Source: Alphaproteobacteria bacterium
GTDB lineage: Bacteria; Pseudomonadota; Alphaproteobacteria; RF32; CAG-239
Assembly (NCBI GenBank): GCA_017475705.1
Contig: JAFVFB010000004.1
Span: forward strand, 62,001-126,000
Direction: 5' to 3'
Length of the DNA: 64,000 bases
Shown here piece after piece: positions 9,355 through 17,883 of the stretch. Each line of letters begins with the position of its first letter. The first letter of the stretch is position 1. Both the position numbers and the translations under genes were made by a program. Under the pieces are notes generated by a model that saw nothing but the letters and a program-made list of their open reading frames with translations, was not told where the DNA came from and did no database searches.

Positions 9355-9573
9355 CACTTTAGACATTATTATGCATTTGTTTTGGTTTAATTGAATTTGT
9401 TGTACCAAATCTTACAAACTGTTGTGAAACACTTTGTAAGGGCAAACCAAGTTAATTAATCACTATTTTTATGGTTGTCCCCACTGTTGTGAAACATATG
9501 GCAGACGATATCCTGAGAAAGGAAGAAGATGTTTGAGGTTTTAATTGTTGTGAAACAATTAAAACCTTTTTTT
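9355..9573 (+). ncRNA. Probable small RNA with three identical GUGA-capped hairpins
   Basis: A ~220-nt region between its own promoter and terminator, with no plausible ORF. The 12-mer TGTTGTGAAACA occurs three times (9420-9431, 9485-9496, 9546-9557), each at the tip of an inverted repeat. Hairpin 1 is CTTACAAA/TTTGTAAG around the tip. Hairpin 2 uses CCA/TGG and TGTC/GACG. Hairpin 3 is the terminator. Each tip folds as a UGUU/AACA stem closed by a GUGA tetraloop (GNRA class). The upstream TTTGGT (9381-9386) can pair with ACCAAA (9404-9409), or, as TTGGTTT, with AAACCAA (9444-9450). Not recognised as a known RNA family. Confidence 0.7.
9536..9573 (+). terminator. Strong Rho-independent terminator, third GUGA hairpin
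   Basis: A perfect 14-bp stem (9536-9549 with 9554-9567) capped by GTGA and followed by seven T. The T-run is on the plus strand only, so it terminates plus-strand transcription. Confidence 0.9.
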
Positions 9574-10069
9574 AACGAGAACGATTTTTCATCATAACAG
9601 CACGAACACTTTCAGGTATTTCATTACCAGAAACGGCTGTGACTTTAACCCCTGGGATATTGAGATCCTGAACTTGTTTAGCAACCTCATCTATGTGTTT
9701 AGCAGGAGCTGAATTTTGTGCTTCTGCCGTAGGCAAGTTCAAAGTATCCGTTACTTTTTCCGGCGTCATATAAGGAGTATAGTCATAACCCTGTTCAATT
9801 TGGTGCTGATAAGTACAAGCGTCAACATAAGCATCAAAGCGAGCAGTCATAAAATCGAAATATTGCCGCATCATATTAAGATAAGAAGAAAAGAGAGCTT
9901 CAAGCGGATTATCTGATGCCGGCATAGCATAATAATCCTGAGCAGCAGAATAAAGATTTTCATCATTATTTTGAGACACATTATCAGGATAGGTACTGGA
10001 TTCGCCAACGACTGTTGTAGATTGCTGCGCCATGACATTGTCATCGACAAAAGAATTTATATCATCCAT
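9572..10069 (-). CDS. Hypothetical protein, acidic N-terminus
   Basis: 165 residues from an ATG at 10069 directly preceded by AAAGGAGGAGCT; a longer frame to 10123 lacks an SD. No signal peptide or membrane segment. The N-terminal ~60 residues are polar and low in complexity. A central aromatic and helical stretch follows (LEALFSSYLNMMRQYFDFMTARFDAYVDACTY as a segment), then a polar tail ending in KNRSR. No family is recognised. The stop codon overlaps the T-run of the facing small-RNA terminator, so the two units are tightly convergent. Confidence 0.7.
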   Translation of the reverse strand: MDDINSFVDDNVMAQQSTTVVGESSTYPDNVSQNNDENLYSAAQDYYAMPASDNPLEALFSSYLNMMRQYFDFMTARFDAYVDACTYQHQIEQGYDYTPYMTPEKVTDTLNLPTAEAQNSAPAKHIDEVAKQVQDLNIPGVKVTAVSGNEIPESVRAVMMKNRSR

Positions 10070-10346
10070 AGCTCCTCCTTTTTTAGATATGAAGAGTATA
10101 ACATAAATTTTGAACAAATGCAAGCCATTTCAGGCATTGCTCTTCTAGGATATTCATCTTTCCTTCGCCATAATCAAAGTCCTTTAATACACACATTGCC
10201 CCATTATCTTACGATAGCCCATTCATCTCATACCTATAATTATGTCTCTAGGACAGGACGGTGGATAATGCTTATTTATAGATTGCTAATGCAAATAAGA
10301 CCGCTATATTGATAACGTTTTAAGAGGTACTTGATAGAGGTCTTTA
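10070..10346. other. Intergenic region between divergent genes
   Basis: A 277-bp gap between the minus-strand hypothetical gene and the plus-strand PBP1A gene. It must hold both promoters. I see no hairpin, repeat or supported small gene. Confidence 0.5.
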
Positions 10347-12761
10347 ATGTATAAGCTTATCTTAAATCTGATTAGTTTAGGTTTATTGTGTATTGTATTA
10401 GCTGTAATCGGTGCATTTTTATGGTTTAAAACCAGTGATTTTGACATACCGGATTACAAGAATTTAGCCAGATATGAACCGCCGGTTACCACAAGGCTAT
10501 ATGCTGGTGATGGTCAGATATTAATGGAATATGCGGTAGAAAAGCGTATTTTCGTACCAGAAAGCAAAATACCGGATTTAGTAAAGAACGCTTTTATTGC
10601 CGCAGAAGATAAGCATTTTTATTCTCATCCGGGAATAGATTTATTTGGAATAACCAGAGCCATATTTACGAATATAAAAAATTACCTGCAAAAAAAGCGC
10701 ATGGTTGGAGCCTCAACCATCACCCAACAGGTTGCCAAAAACTTTTTGCTTTCATCCGAGCGGTCTCTAACCCGTAAGATAAAAGAAGCAATATTAGCGT
10801 ATCGTATCAGCAAAGCATTTAGCAAATCACATGTATTAGAGCTATATTTAAATGAGATTTATTTAGGAAATCGCTCATATGGTGTTGCTGCTGCTGCATT
10901 AAATTATTTTAACAAAGCTTTAGATGAACTCACTATAGAAGAAGCGGCCTATTTAGCGGCACTTCCTAAAGGACCGAACAACTACCACCCACACAAGCAC
11001 CCAGAGGCTGCAATAGCCCGTCGCAACTGGGTAATAGACCGCATGCAAGAAGATGATTATATCACCAAAGAACAGGCCGAAACAGCAAAAAAATCCCCCT
11101 TAAAAGTAATAGACAAGCATTTCGGATATTTAGAAAATGGAGAATACTTTAGTGATGAAGTCCGCCGTTTGCTGGCCAAGAGTTTAGGAGATGACGCCAT
11201 ATTTGAAGGAGGCTTAATGGTCCGCACCACCATCAATCCGGAACTGCAGACACTAGCCACCAAAACCTTTCGCTCAGGGTTACTGAGCTACGATCGCCGA
11301 CACGGCTACCGCCATACTGGCATAAAAATTTCGTTAGAAGGAGATTATAAAGCTGCTTTAGCCAAGACCGAACTTCCCAAAGGAGCAGAAAAGAATTGGC
11401 ATAAATCCGTTGTATTATCTGTAGAAGCAGACAAAGCTAAAATCGAGACCCAAGATGGCAAACAAGGAGAAATTAACTTAAAAAGTTTAGCATGGGCTCG
11501 CAAAACCTTAGCTGATCAGCGCGTTAGCCTGCCCCCCAAGAAAGTAAGCGATGTATTAGAAGTTGGCGATGTCATCTACACTGAAGAGATAAAAGATGGC
11601 ATTTATGAGCTCCGTCAAGTGCCAGATGTTGAAGGAGCGATGGTGGTCATGAGTCCTCATAATGGCAAAATTTTAGCCATGGTTGGCGGTTTTTCATTTG
11701 ATAAGTCACAGTTCAACCGTGCCACGCAAGCTTACCGCCAAACTGGCTCTACCTTTAAGCCATTTGTGTATGTAACCGCTCTTGAGATGGGATATTCCCC
11801 CACGGATTTGATATTAGATGCACCGTTTGTACTTGACCAAGGCCCAGGTTTACCATTATGGAAACCATCAAACTATTCAAAAGGTTTCTCCGGCCTAACT
11901 ACCTTACGCCAAGGGATAGAAAAATCAAAAAATCTCATGACCGTTCGCTTAGCCCAAGACATTGGTATGGATAGAGTAGCAGAAATGGCAAAACGCCTTG
12001 GAGTAATGGAAAATCTTCCTCATTTATTATCAATGTCTTTAGGTGCCGCAGACACAAGGTTAATAGATATGGTAACAGCATATTCTGTCTTTGTTAATGG
12101 TGGTTTGAAAGTATCCCCTTATTTAATTGAACAAATTCAAGACCGCTATGGTAAAAGTCTATATAAAAACAATAGTACACATTGCTTAGGCTGCCGCATG
12201 GCCAAGTTTGACGACACAGCTGATGTACCAGAAATAACTGACGAACGAGCTCGCGTGTTAGATGAATTATCGGCCTATCAGATGGTATCCATTTTACAAG
12301 GTGTCGCGATTCGCGGTACTGGTGCGCGCTTAGCCTCATTACATAAAAATCTAGCTGGCAAAACCGGTACCACAAATGAAAATAAAGATGCTTGGTTTAT
12401 TGGCTTTTCACCGGATTTAGTGGTTGGTATATATGTTGGATTTGATGAACCGCGAACACTCGGACGGATAGAGACTGGTGCTGCTGTAGCTTTACCAATA
12501 TTCTATGATTTTATGAAAGAGGCATTAAAAGACAAACCGAACTTAGAGTTTCGCGTTCCACAAGGAATAAAATTCGTACGTGTGAATCCCAAAACAGGAC
12601 GCCCAGCTGGTTTAGCCGATAAAGTTGTTATTATAGAAGCGCTAAAACCAGACTTTCGCTTTGGTGACAAACAGCGCGTTGTTGGCAATGATGGTCGTTC
12701 CATGCTGGATGCGGAAGGTAGTGCTGAAGATCATAAGTTTGATTTAGGCTCTGAATACTAA
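10347..12761 (+). CDS. mrcA: Penicillin-binding protein 1A, bifunctional peptidoglycan synthase
   Basis: An 804-residue class A PBP anchored by one N-terminal membrane helix (residues ~5-27), acting in the periplasm. It polymerises glycan strands and cross-links peptides. The glycosyltransferase domain has AAEDKHFYSHPG (catalytic Glu87) and GASTITQQVAKNF. The transpeptidase domain carries the SXXK motif TGSTFKP (Ser ~468), the SKN motif and KTGTT (~672). The inserted region (~300-420) fits the OB-like domain of alphaproteobacterial PBP1A. Length is typical. A TAGAGG element lies 7 nt before the ATG. Confidence 0.95.
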   Translation: MYKLILNLISLGLLCIVLAVIGAFLWFKTSDFDIPDYKNLARYEPPVTTRLYAGDGQILMEYAVEKRIFVPESKIPDLVKNAFIAAEDKHFYSHPGIDLFGITRAIFTNIKNYLQKKRMVGASTITQQVAKNFLLSSERSLTRKIKEAILAYRISKAFSKSHVLELYLNEIYLGNRSYGVAAAALNYFNKALDELTIEEAAYLAALPKGPNNYHPHKHPEAAIARRNWVIDRMQEDDYITKEQAETAKKSPLKVIDKHFGYLENGEYFSDEVRRLLAKSLGDDAIFEGGLMVRTTINPELQTLATKTFRSGLLSYDRRHGYRHTGIKISLEGDYKAALAKTELPKGAEKNWHKSVVLSVEADKAKIETQDGKQGEINLKSLAWARKTLADQRVSLPPKKVSDVLEVGDVIYTEEIKDGIYELRQVPDVEGAMVVMSPHNGKILAMVGGFSFDKSQFNRATQAYRQTGSTFKPFVYVTALEMGYSPTDLILDAPFVLDQGPGLPLWKPSNYSKGFSGLTTLRQGIEKSKNLMTVRLAQDIGMDRVAEMAKRLGVMENLPHLLSMSLGAADTRLIDMVTAYSVFVNGGLKVSPYLIEQIQDRYGKSLYKNNSTHCLGCRMAKFDDTADVPEITDERARVLDELSAYQMVSILQGVAIRGTGARLASLHKNLAGKTGTTNENKDAWFIGFSPDLVVGIYVGFDEPRTLGRIETGAAVALPIFYDFMKEALKDKPNLEFRVPQGIKFVRVNPKTGRPAGLADKVVIIEALKPDFRFGDKQRVVGNDGRSMLDAEGSAEDHKFDLGSEY

Positions 12762-12780
12762 AAAAAATATCACTAACTCC

Positions 12781-12842
12781 GAATCATAAAAAAAATAAAT
12801 ATTCTTGTTAACATTCTGCTAACCAAGTTACTTATAAGATTC
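12781..12842 (+). promoter_or_regulatory. ccrM promoter region with CtrA-like box and GANTC sites
   Basis: TTAA-N7-CTAA (12808-12822) is one base from the CtrA consensus TTAA-N7-TTAA. Two GANTC sites flank it, GAATC at 12781-12785 and GATTC at 12838-12842. TATAAG (12833-12838) could be the -10. CtrA activation and GANTC control of ccrM are known in Caulobacter; here they are inferred from sequence only. Confidence 0.55.
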
Positions 12843-12872
12843 ACTCAAAGTGATTTTTATAGGAGTGCCATG

Positions 12873-13979
12873 ATGAGCACATATCATTTAGATAAGATAT
12901 TGAACACGGTTATAAACGCAGATTGCATCGAAGCGATGAAACAAATTGCAGATAACACCATAGATGTGATATTTGCAGATCCGCCATATAATTTGCAGTT
13001 AGGTGAAGCATTAAGACGCCCGGATAACACTGATGTCAAAGGTGTGTATGAAGAGTGGGACAGCTTTGAGAGTATTGCTGAATACGATAAATATACCAAA
13101 GCTTGGATGCAAGAAGCCCGCCGGATATTAAAAGAAAACGGCACCATTTGGGTAATAGGTTCTTATCACAACATATTCCGCGTCGGCTACATCATGCAAG
13201 ACCTTGGTTTCTGGATTTTAAACGATATTATCTGGAATAAAACCAACCCTATGCCCAATTTCAAAGGAACACGCTTTACCAATGCTCATGAAACATTAAT
13301 CTGGGCAACTAAAAATCCAAAGGCTAAATACACCTTTAAGTATGAAGCGATGAAAGCCCTAAATGACGACGTACAAATGCGTTCCACGTGGGAAATTCCT
13401 TTGTGTACCGGTAATGAGAGACTAAAAAACAAAACAACCGGAGAAAAGTTGCATCCGACCCAAAAACCGGAAGCCTTACTCTATCGTGTAATCATGGCTT
13501 CAACTAACGTCGGTGATATTATCCTAGATCCTTTCTTCGGAACAGGAACAACTGGTGCCGTTGCCAAAAAACTAGGACGTCAATTTATTGGGATAGAAAA
13601 AGATACGGCTTATATTGCAGGGGCTAAGGAACGCATTGCCGCGATTAAAGTTTCCTCAGATGAAACAGCTTTAGAATACAGTTGCAAACGCAAAGCACCC
13701 AAAGTTCCTTTTGGTGCCGTAATAGAGCGTGGTTTAATTGCCCCTGGTGATATTTTATATGATGAAAAGAAATTGCACAAAGCAATTGTACGCTCAGATG
13801 GTACCTTAAAGATGAAAAACGAGGTTGGCTCGATTCATCAATTGGGAGCTAAAGCTCAAAATTCAGTCACTTGCAACGGTTGGGTATATTGGCACTTTAT
13901 CAATGAGCAAAAAAAGCTAGTGTGCATCGACACTTTGCGTGAATTAATCCGTGCAGAAATGGGCTACGTCGGCGAATAA
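12873..13979 (+). CDS. ccrM: Cell-cycle DNA adenine N6-methyltransferase (GANTC)
   Basis: A 368-residue beta-class amino methyltransferase, near the length of Caulobacter CcrM. The catalytic motif IV is FADPPYNLQL (~residues 33-42). Motif X/I follows late in the chain (LDPFFGTGTTG, ~220), the beta-class order. A C-terminal ~90-residue extension after the catalytic domain, with a conserved SVTCNGWVYWHF-like segment, is typical of CcrM and contributes to DNA recognition. Two adjacent ATGs (12870, 12873) exist; the second has better spacing from TAGGAG. CcrM methylates GANTC after replication and couples transcription to the cell cycle. Confidence 0.93.
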   Translation: MSTYHLDKILNTVINADCIEAMKQIADNTIDVIFADPPYNLQLGEALRRPDNTDVKGVYEEWDSFESIAEYDKYTKAWMQEARRILKENGTIWVIGSYHNIFRVGYIMQDLGFWILNDIIWNKTNPMPNFKGTRFTNAHETLIWATKNPKAKYTFKYEAMKALNDDVQMRSTWEIPLCTGNERLKNKTTGEKLHPTQKPEALLYRVIMASTNVGDIILDPFFGTGTTGAVAKKLGRQFIGIEKDTAYIAGAKERIAAIKVSSDETALEYSCKRKAPKVPFGAVIERGLIAPGDILYDEKKLHKAIVRSDGTLKMKNEVGSIHQLGAKAQNSVTCNGWVYWHFINEQKKLVCIDTLRELIRAEMGYVGE

Positions 13980-14137
13980 CACCCATCGTCCACCCTAAAA
14001 ACCAATCCCTAGGTATTTTTATGGCTCTAGTTGCCCATATCTTAAAGAAAACTGTTTACATCTATGGTCTTCAGTGATATTGCTAGCTTGATATTAGACC
14101 GAGGAACTCTTATATTGGTTAGCCTGAGGAAAGTACA

Positions 14138-17100
14138 TTGAGCACCAAGAGCAGAAAATTACGCATACTCTCTTTGTTTTGGGATTACACCAGTGCCTTA
14201 TCATTAATTGCACTGCTCGTTCTGCTTTGGAATTTAGGCAAGGGTCCCATACGCGTCAACTTTCTTCGCCCTTATATTATTCAAGCCCTGACCAACGAAA
14301 CCTCATCATATGATTTATCTGTAGGCTCGGTAAACTTAGAGTTAGTACACTCTGTCCAACCGGTAAAGATAATGGCACGAGATGTCAGTTTTACCGCCAA
14401 AAACGGCGATTATATCATTAACGCCCCAAAATTATCACTTTCATTTTCAGCACGAGCACTCTTAAAAGGCATGCTGGCCCCAAGCTCTATCAGCATTGAC
14501 ACCCCAAACATTACCCTACATAACATATACGGCCTCAAAAAAGAGCAAGTCACGACCCAATCACCACAAATACAACGTGAAATATACCTAAAAAAATTAG
14601 AATTTTTCTTTGAGCAATTTGAAGATTTTATGGAAAGATTTAATTCTTCAGAGCGCCTATATCTAGAAAGTTTCATCAATAGCATTGTCCTCAATGACGG
14701 CACTTTAACTGTAGATGAGGTCGAAACCGGCCAGCAATTCACTTTTCAAAATATGAATTTTTCCTTTGAGCGAGGAATTACCGATATTTTACTCAAGGCT
14801 GATAGTGCCATTAAATTTGAAAATCGTACTTCTGCATTAGACATGAGCTTAAAATATCGTTTTATTAATGATGAAATAAAGTACACCCTCAATTTTTCAG
14901 ATTTAATAATCACTGACTTATACAACATTTTAGTCCCCGTCAAGGGTGCCATCAAAGCCGTAGACATACCTGTTAACGGACAGCTGACAGCGGTGGTCGA
15001 CTTCGGTAATATTTTACTACACAAAGACCAATTTGCAGATACAATTGGCAACAACATCAAGAGTATTAATTTTGCTATTGAGGGCGGTGAAGGTAAAATT
15101 GGTTTTGGAGACAGTGATGATTTTGATTACGATGTATCAGCCTTCAATCTAGCCGGCAACCTCTATGGCGGATTAGATAAAATAAATATTGACCAAGCTC
15201 ATTTTGATTTTAACGGACAACAAGCAGAATTAAGCCTCTCTGTAGAAGGTTTTAAGGATTATATTCTCAAAGGGGATTTAGAAAATTTCAAAGTGAATTT
15301 TACCGCTTTGGTGGATGGTTTTCCGATGAATGATTTATCACTGCTCTGGCCCAAATACCTTGGTGAAAAAGCCTGGGCATGGTGCCGCAAAGGTTTATAT
15401 GGTGGCAATGTCTCCAATGGCAAATTTTCATTTGATTTCGGGTGGGATAAAAAAAGTAATAGTTTCAAACTCAAAAAGCTAGCCGGTACAGCAGATGTCG
15501 CAGATGTCAACATTTTCTATCTCAATGGCATGCCGGTTATAAAAAATGTATATGGTACAGCAACTTTTTCCCAAGATAAAATTGATATTAGTGTTGAAAA
15601 AGGCGTTTCTGACGGCGTTGTCTTAACCAACGGCAATGTCCTGCTTTATGACCTAGATAAGCCGGAAAACTTTATCAAAATAAATCTCACGGGTAACGCC
15701 ACCATTACCGATGCCCTTAAGCTTATTGATAACGAACCTCTCGGGTTTACCCAAAACATGGGGGTAAACCCAGAAGATGTTGCTGGTGATATTGATATAG
15801 TATTAAAGTTGTTGTTTGAGTTAAAAACAGATTTAAAGCCGGAAGAACTTAAAGTCGAAGTAAAAGGAGATTTAAGACAAGTGGAATACCTTGGTTTAAG
15901 TGAGGGAGAAACTTTTGTCGCAGACAATATGAACTTACTGGTAACAGAAAAAGGATTTGAACTTTCCGGTATTGCCAAATACCAAAACATACCATTAAAT
16001 ATCGCTGTCAAAGAAAATTTTCATGAAAAAGATTACAAAACCAAAATCACCGCTTCTGTTAAGATAGATGATGCCGCCTTAAAACGTTTAAATGTAGATA
16101 GCGAAATATTAAAAGCCCCCTACTTCACCGGTCAGTCCGATTTAGATGTTACAGCAAAATTCTTAAATGATGGCGATTTGCAGCTGTTTATTGATGGCTC
16201 ACTCAAAGATGTCGCGATGGACTATGCCTTTTTAGGCTTTGCCAAACCCAAAGGAATACCTTGCCGAGCCAAAGTCACTCTACTCATCAGGCAAAATAAG
16301 CTCAAAGAAGTCAGTTCTTTTTCACTACTAAAATCTCAATTTTCCGCTAAGGGAAAGATGCAAACAGATAGCAAAGGACGCCTCAAAACCATAGATATAG
16401 CAGAAGTTAAGACCCCAAAAACATTTGCTAAAGCTAAAGTGGATTTAAGCTACGAACCCAAATTAAAACTAAAGGTAACAGTCAGTGGCGATTCCTATGA
16501 TCTTACAGAGTTTTTTGATAGTAAAAAAAGTCTAACTGACGCAGAAAAAGCCCAAAAGAAAAAGAGCCTTAAAGACCCACTAGAAGATATTATGGATACA
16601 GATATTGTCGTTGGTGTAAATAAGTTGTGGACCAACCGCAAAGTTCCAGTCACCAATTTTGCTGGCCGAGCAGAGTTGCGCCATGGCATAGGCCTTCATC
16701 AGATGCATATGGTCGGTAATTATGGCTCCAGCAAAGATGTCCGCATGAAGTTGGATTTTGAACCTCGTGGTAAAGAATACGTTCTTAATGTGGATACCAA
16801 TAATGCCGGTAGCACCTTAAAAGTGTTACGTTTGTATGATAATATGAAAGGCGGTAATTTGCAAATCGTTGCTAAGCGAGACCAATACAAAAACTTCAAA
16901 GGGCTCGCAAAAATCAGAGATTTTTCTGTGGTTAACACCCCTGTTTTAGCCAAAGTTTTATCACTGGCATCATTAACAGGCATTGTTGATACACTCACTG
17001 GCGAAGGCTTACGTTTTACACATTTAAATGCCCCCTTCAGTTACACTTTTTCCACCAAAAATCTCTCCACCGAAGAAGCGCGCATGCATGGTCCTGTATT

Positions 17101-17359
17101 AGGAATAACCGCCAAAGGAGATTATAATTTAGTAGATGAATCAATAAACCTCAAAGGCATGATGATTCCAGCATACGGCCTAAACACCTTCATTGGCAAC
17201 ATTCCACTGGTAGGCAAAGTCCTTGCCGGTAAAGATGGATCTGTATTTGCCACCAACTATAGTATCAGCGGCGATTTAAGCAAACCTGAGATTTCCATTA
17301 ATCCCTTATCAACCCTCGCCCCAAATTCAATAAAAGAGCTGTTTTCAGCAAAGGATTAA
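14138..17359 (+). CDS. YhdP/AsmA-like envelope protein (DUF3971/AsmA_2)
   Basis: A 1073-residue protein with one N-terminal membrane anchor (~residues 15-35) and a very long beta-rich periplasmic region. The layout matches the AsmA-like clan (YhdP, TamB, AsmA), proteins thought to form hydrophobic grooves that move phospholipids between the membranes. The C-terminus (ITAKGDYNLVDESINLKGMMIPAYGLNTF...IPLVGKVLAG) is the characteristic end of the YhdP family. The start is TTG at 14138, with GAGGA 7 nt upstream and no better ATG. Probably co-transcribed with the next gene, 3 nt downstream. Confidence 0.85.
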   Translation: MSTKSRKLRILSLFWDYTSALSLIALLVLLWNLGKGPIRVNFLRPYIIQALTNETSSYDLSVGSVNLELVHSVQPVKIMARDVSFTAKNGDYIINAPKLSLSFSARALLKGMLAPSSISIDTPNITLHNIYGLKKEQVTTQSPQIQREIYLKKLEFFFEQFEDFMERFNSSERLYLESFINSIVLNDGTLTVDEVETGQQFTFQNMNFSFERGITDILLKADSAIKFENRTSALDMSLKYRFINDEIKYTLNFSDLIITDLYNILVPVKGAIKAVDIPVNGQLTAVVDFGNILLHKDQFADTIGNNIKSINFAIEGGEGKIGFGDSDDFDYDVSAFNLAGNLYGGLDKINIDQAHFDFNGQQAELSLSVEGFKDYILKGDLENFKVNFTALVDGFPMNDLSLLWPKYLGEKAWAWCRKGLYGGNVSNGKFSFDFGWDKKSNSFKLKKLAGTADVADVNIFYLNGMPVIKNVYGTATFSQDKIDISVEKGVSDGVVLTNGNVLLYDLDKPENFIKINLTGNATITDALKLIDNEPLGFTQNMGVNPEDVAGDIDIVLKLLFELKTDLKPEELKVEVKGDLRQVEYLGLSEGETFVADNMNLLVTEKGFELSGIAKYQNIPLNIAVKENFHEKDYKTKITASVKIDDAALKRLNVDSEILKAPYFTGQSDLDVTAKFLNDGDLQLFIDGSLKDVAMDYAFLGFAKPKGIPCRAKVTLLIRQNKLKEVSSFSLLKSQFSAKGKMQTDSKGRLKTIDIAEVKTPKTFAKAKVDLSYEPKLKLKVTVSGDSYDLTEFFDSKKSLTDAEKAQKKKSLKDPLEDIMDTDIVVGVNKLWTNRKVPVTNFAGRAELRHGIGLHQMHMVGNYGSSKDVRMKLDFEPRGKEYVLNVDTNNAGSTLKVLRLYDNMKGGNLQIVAKRDQYKNFKGLAKIRDFSVVNTPVLAKVLSLASLTGIVDTLTGEGLRFTHLNAPFSYTFSTKNLSTEEARMHGPVLGITAKGDYNLVDESINLKGMMIPAYGLNTFIGNIPLVGKVLAGKDGSVFATNYSISGDLSKPEISINPLSTLAPNSIKELFSAKD

Positions 17360-17362
17360 CCC

Positions 17363-17833
17363 ATGCAACAAGCAAAAATAGGTATCGACTTTCATGGTGT
17401 AATTTCCGCTGCACCGCAACAGTTTGCCATCTTTTGCCAAGAGATACGCCGCCGTGGTATTGCCGTCTATATCATCAGTGGCGGCCCCAAACCAGATATC
17501 ATGCGTTATCTTGAAACACATCACATAGAATACGATGTCATTTGGGCAATTTTAGATTATTGCGAAGCGCAAGGAACCGTCCATTTTTACGAAGATGGTA
17601 GCTTTCAAGTTCCAACTGCAATATGGGATAAAGCCAAAGCCTGCTACTGCGCCGAACAAAATATTTTATTTCACATTGACGATTCGCCAATATATGGCAA
17701 ATATTTTACCACCCCATATTGCGAATATGATATCTGCCAAAACCGCTGCATAGCCCTTGACAAAGAGATAGATTTTTCGCAGCCATACCAAGCAGCAGCA
17801 GACATTGCTGCCCTAATCACGCAACAGCCATAA
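17363..17833 (+). CDS. Small HAD-like hydrolase-fold protein
   Basis: 156 residues with the outline of a haloacid dehalogenase fold. It has an N-terminal IGIDFHGVIS (nucleophile Asp, but His where the usual second Asp sits), a YIISGG motif II, and FHIDDSPIYGKYF resembling motif IV. Replacement of the second motif I Asp suggests that phosphatase activity may be altered or absent. It starts 3 nt after the AsmA-like gene, so it is likely translated from the same mRNA. Specific function unknown. Confidence 0.7.
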   Translation: MQQAKIGIDFHGVISAAPQQFAIFCQEIRRRGIAVYIISGGPKPDIMRYLETHHIEYDVIWAILDYCEAQGTVHFYEDGSFQVPTAIWDKAKACYCAEQNILFHIDDSPIYGKYFTTPYCEYDICQNRCIALDKEIDFSQPYQAAADIAALITQQP

Positions 17834-17883
17834 AACCTTATACACCGATTCTGCCTACCAGAACTGAGCAGTTTAATTAAATA

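Noticed and set aside
9971-10312. 113-residue plus-strand ORF
   Set aside because: It overlaps the 5' part of the minus-strand hypothetical gene, which has a strong ribosome site, and has no SD of its own.
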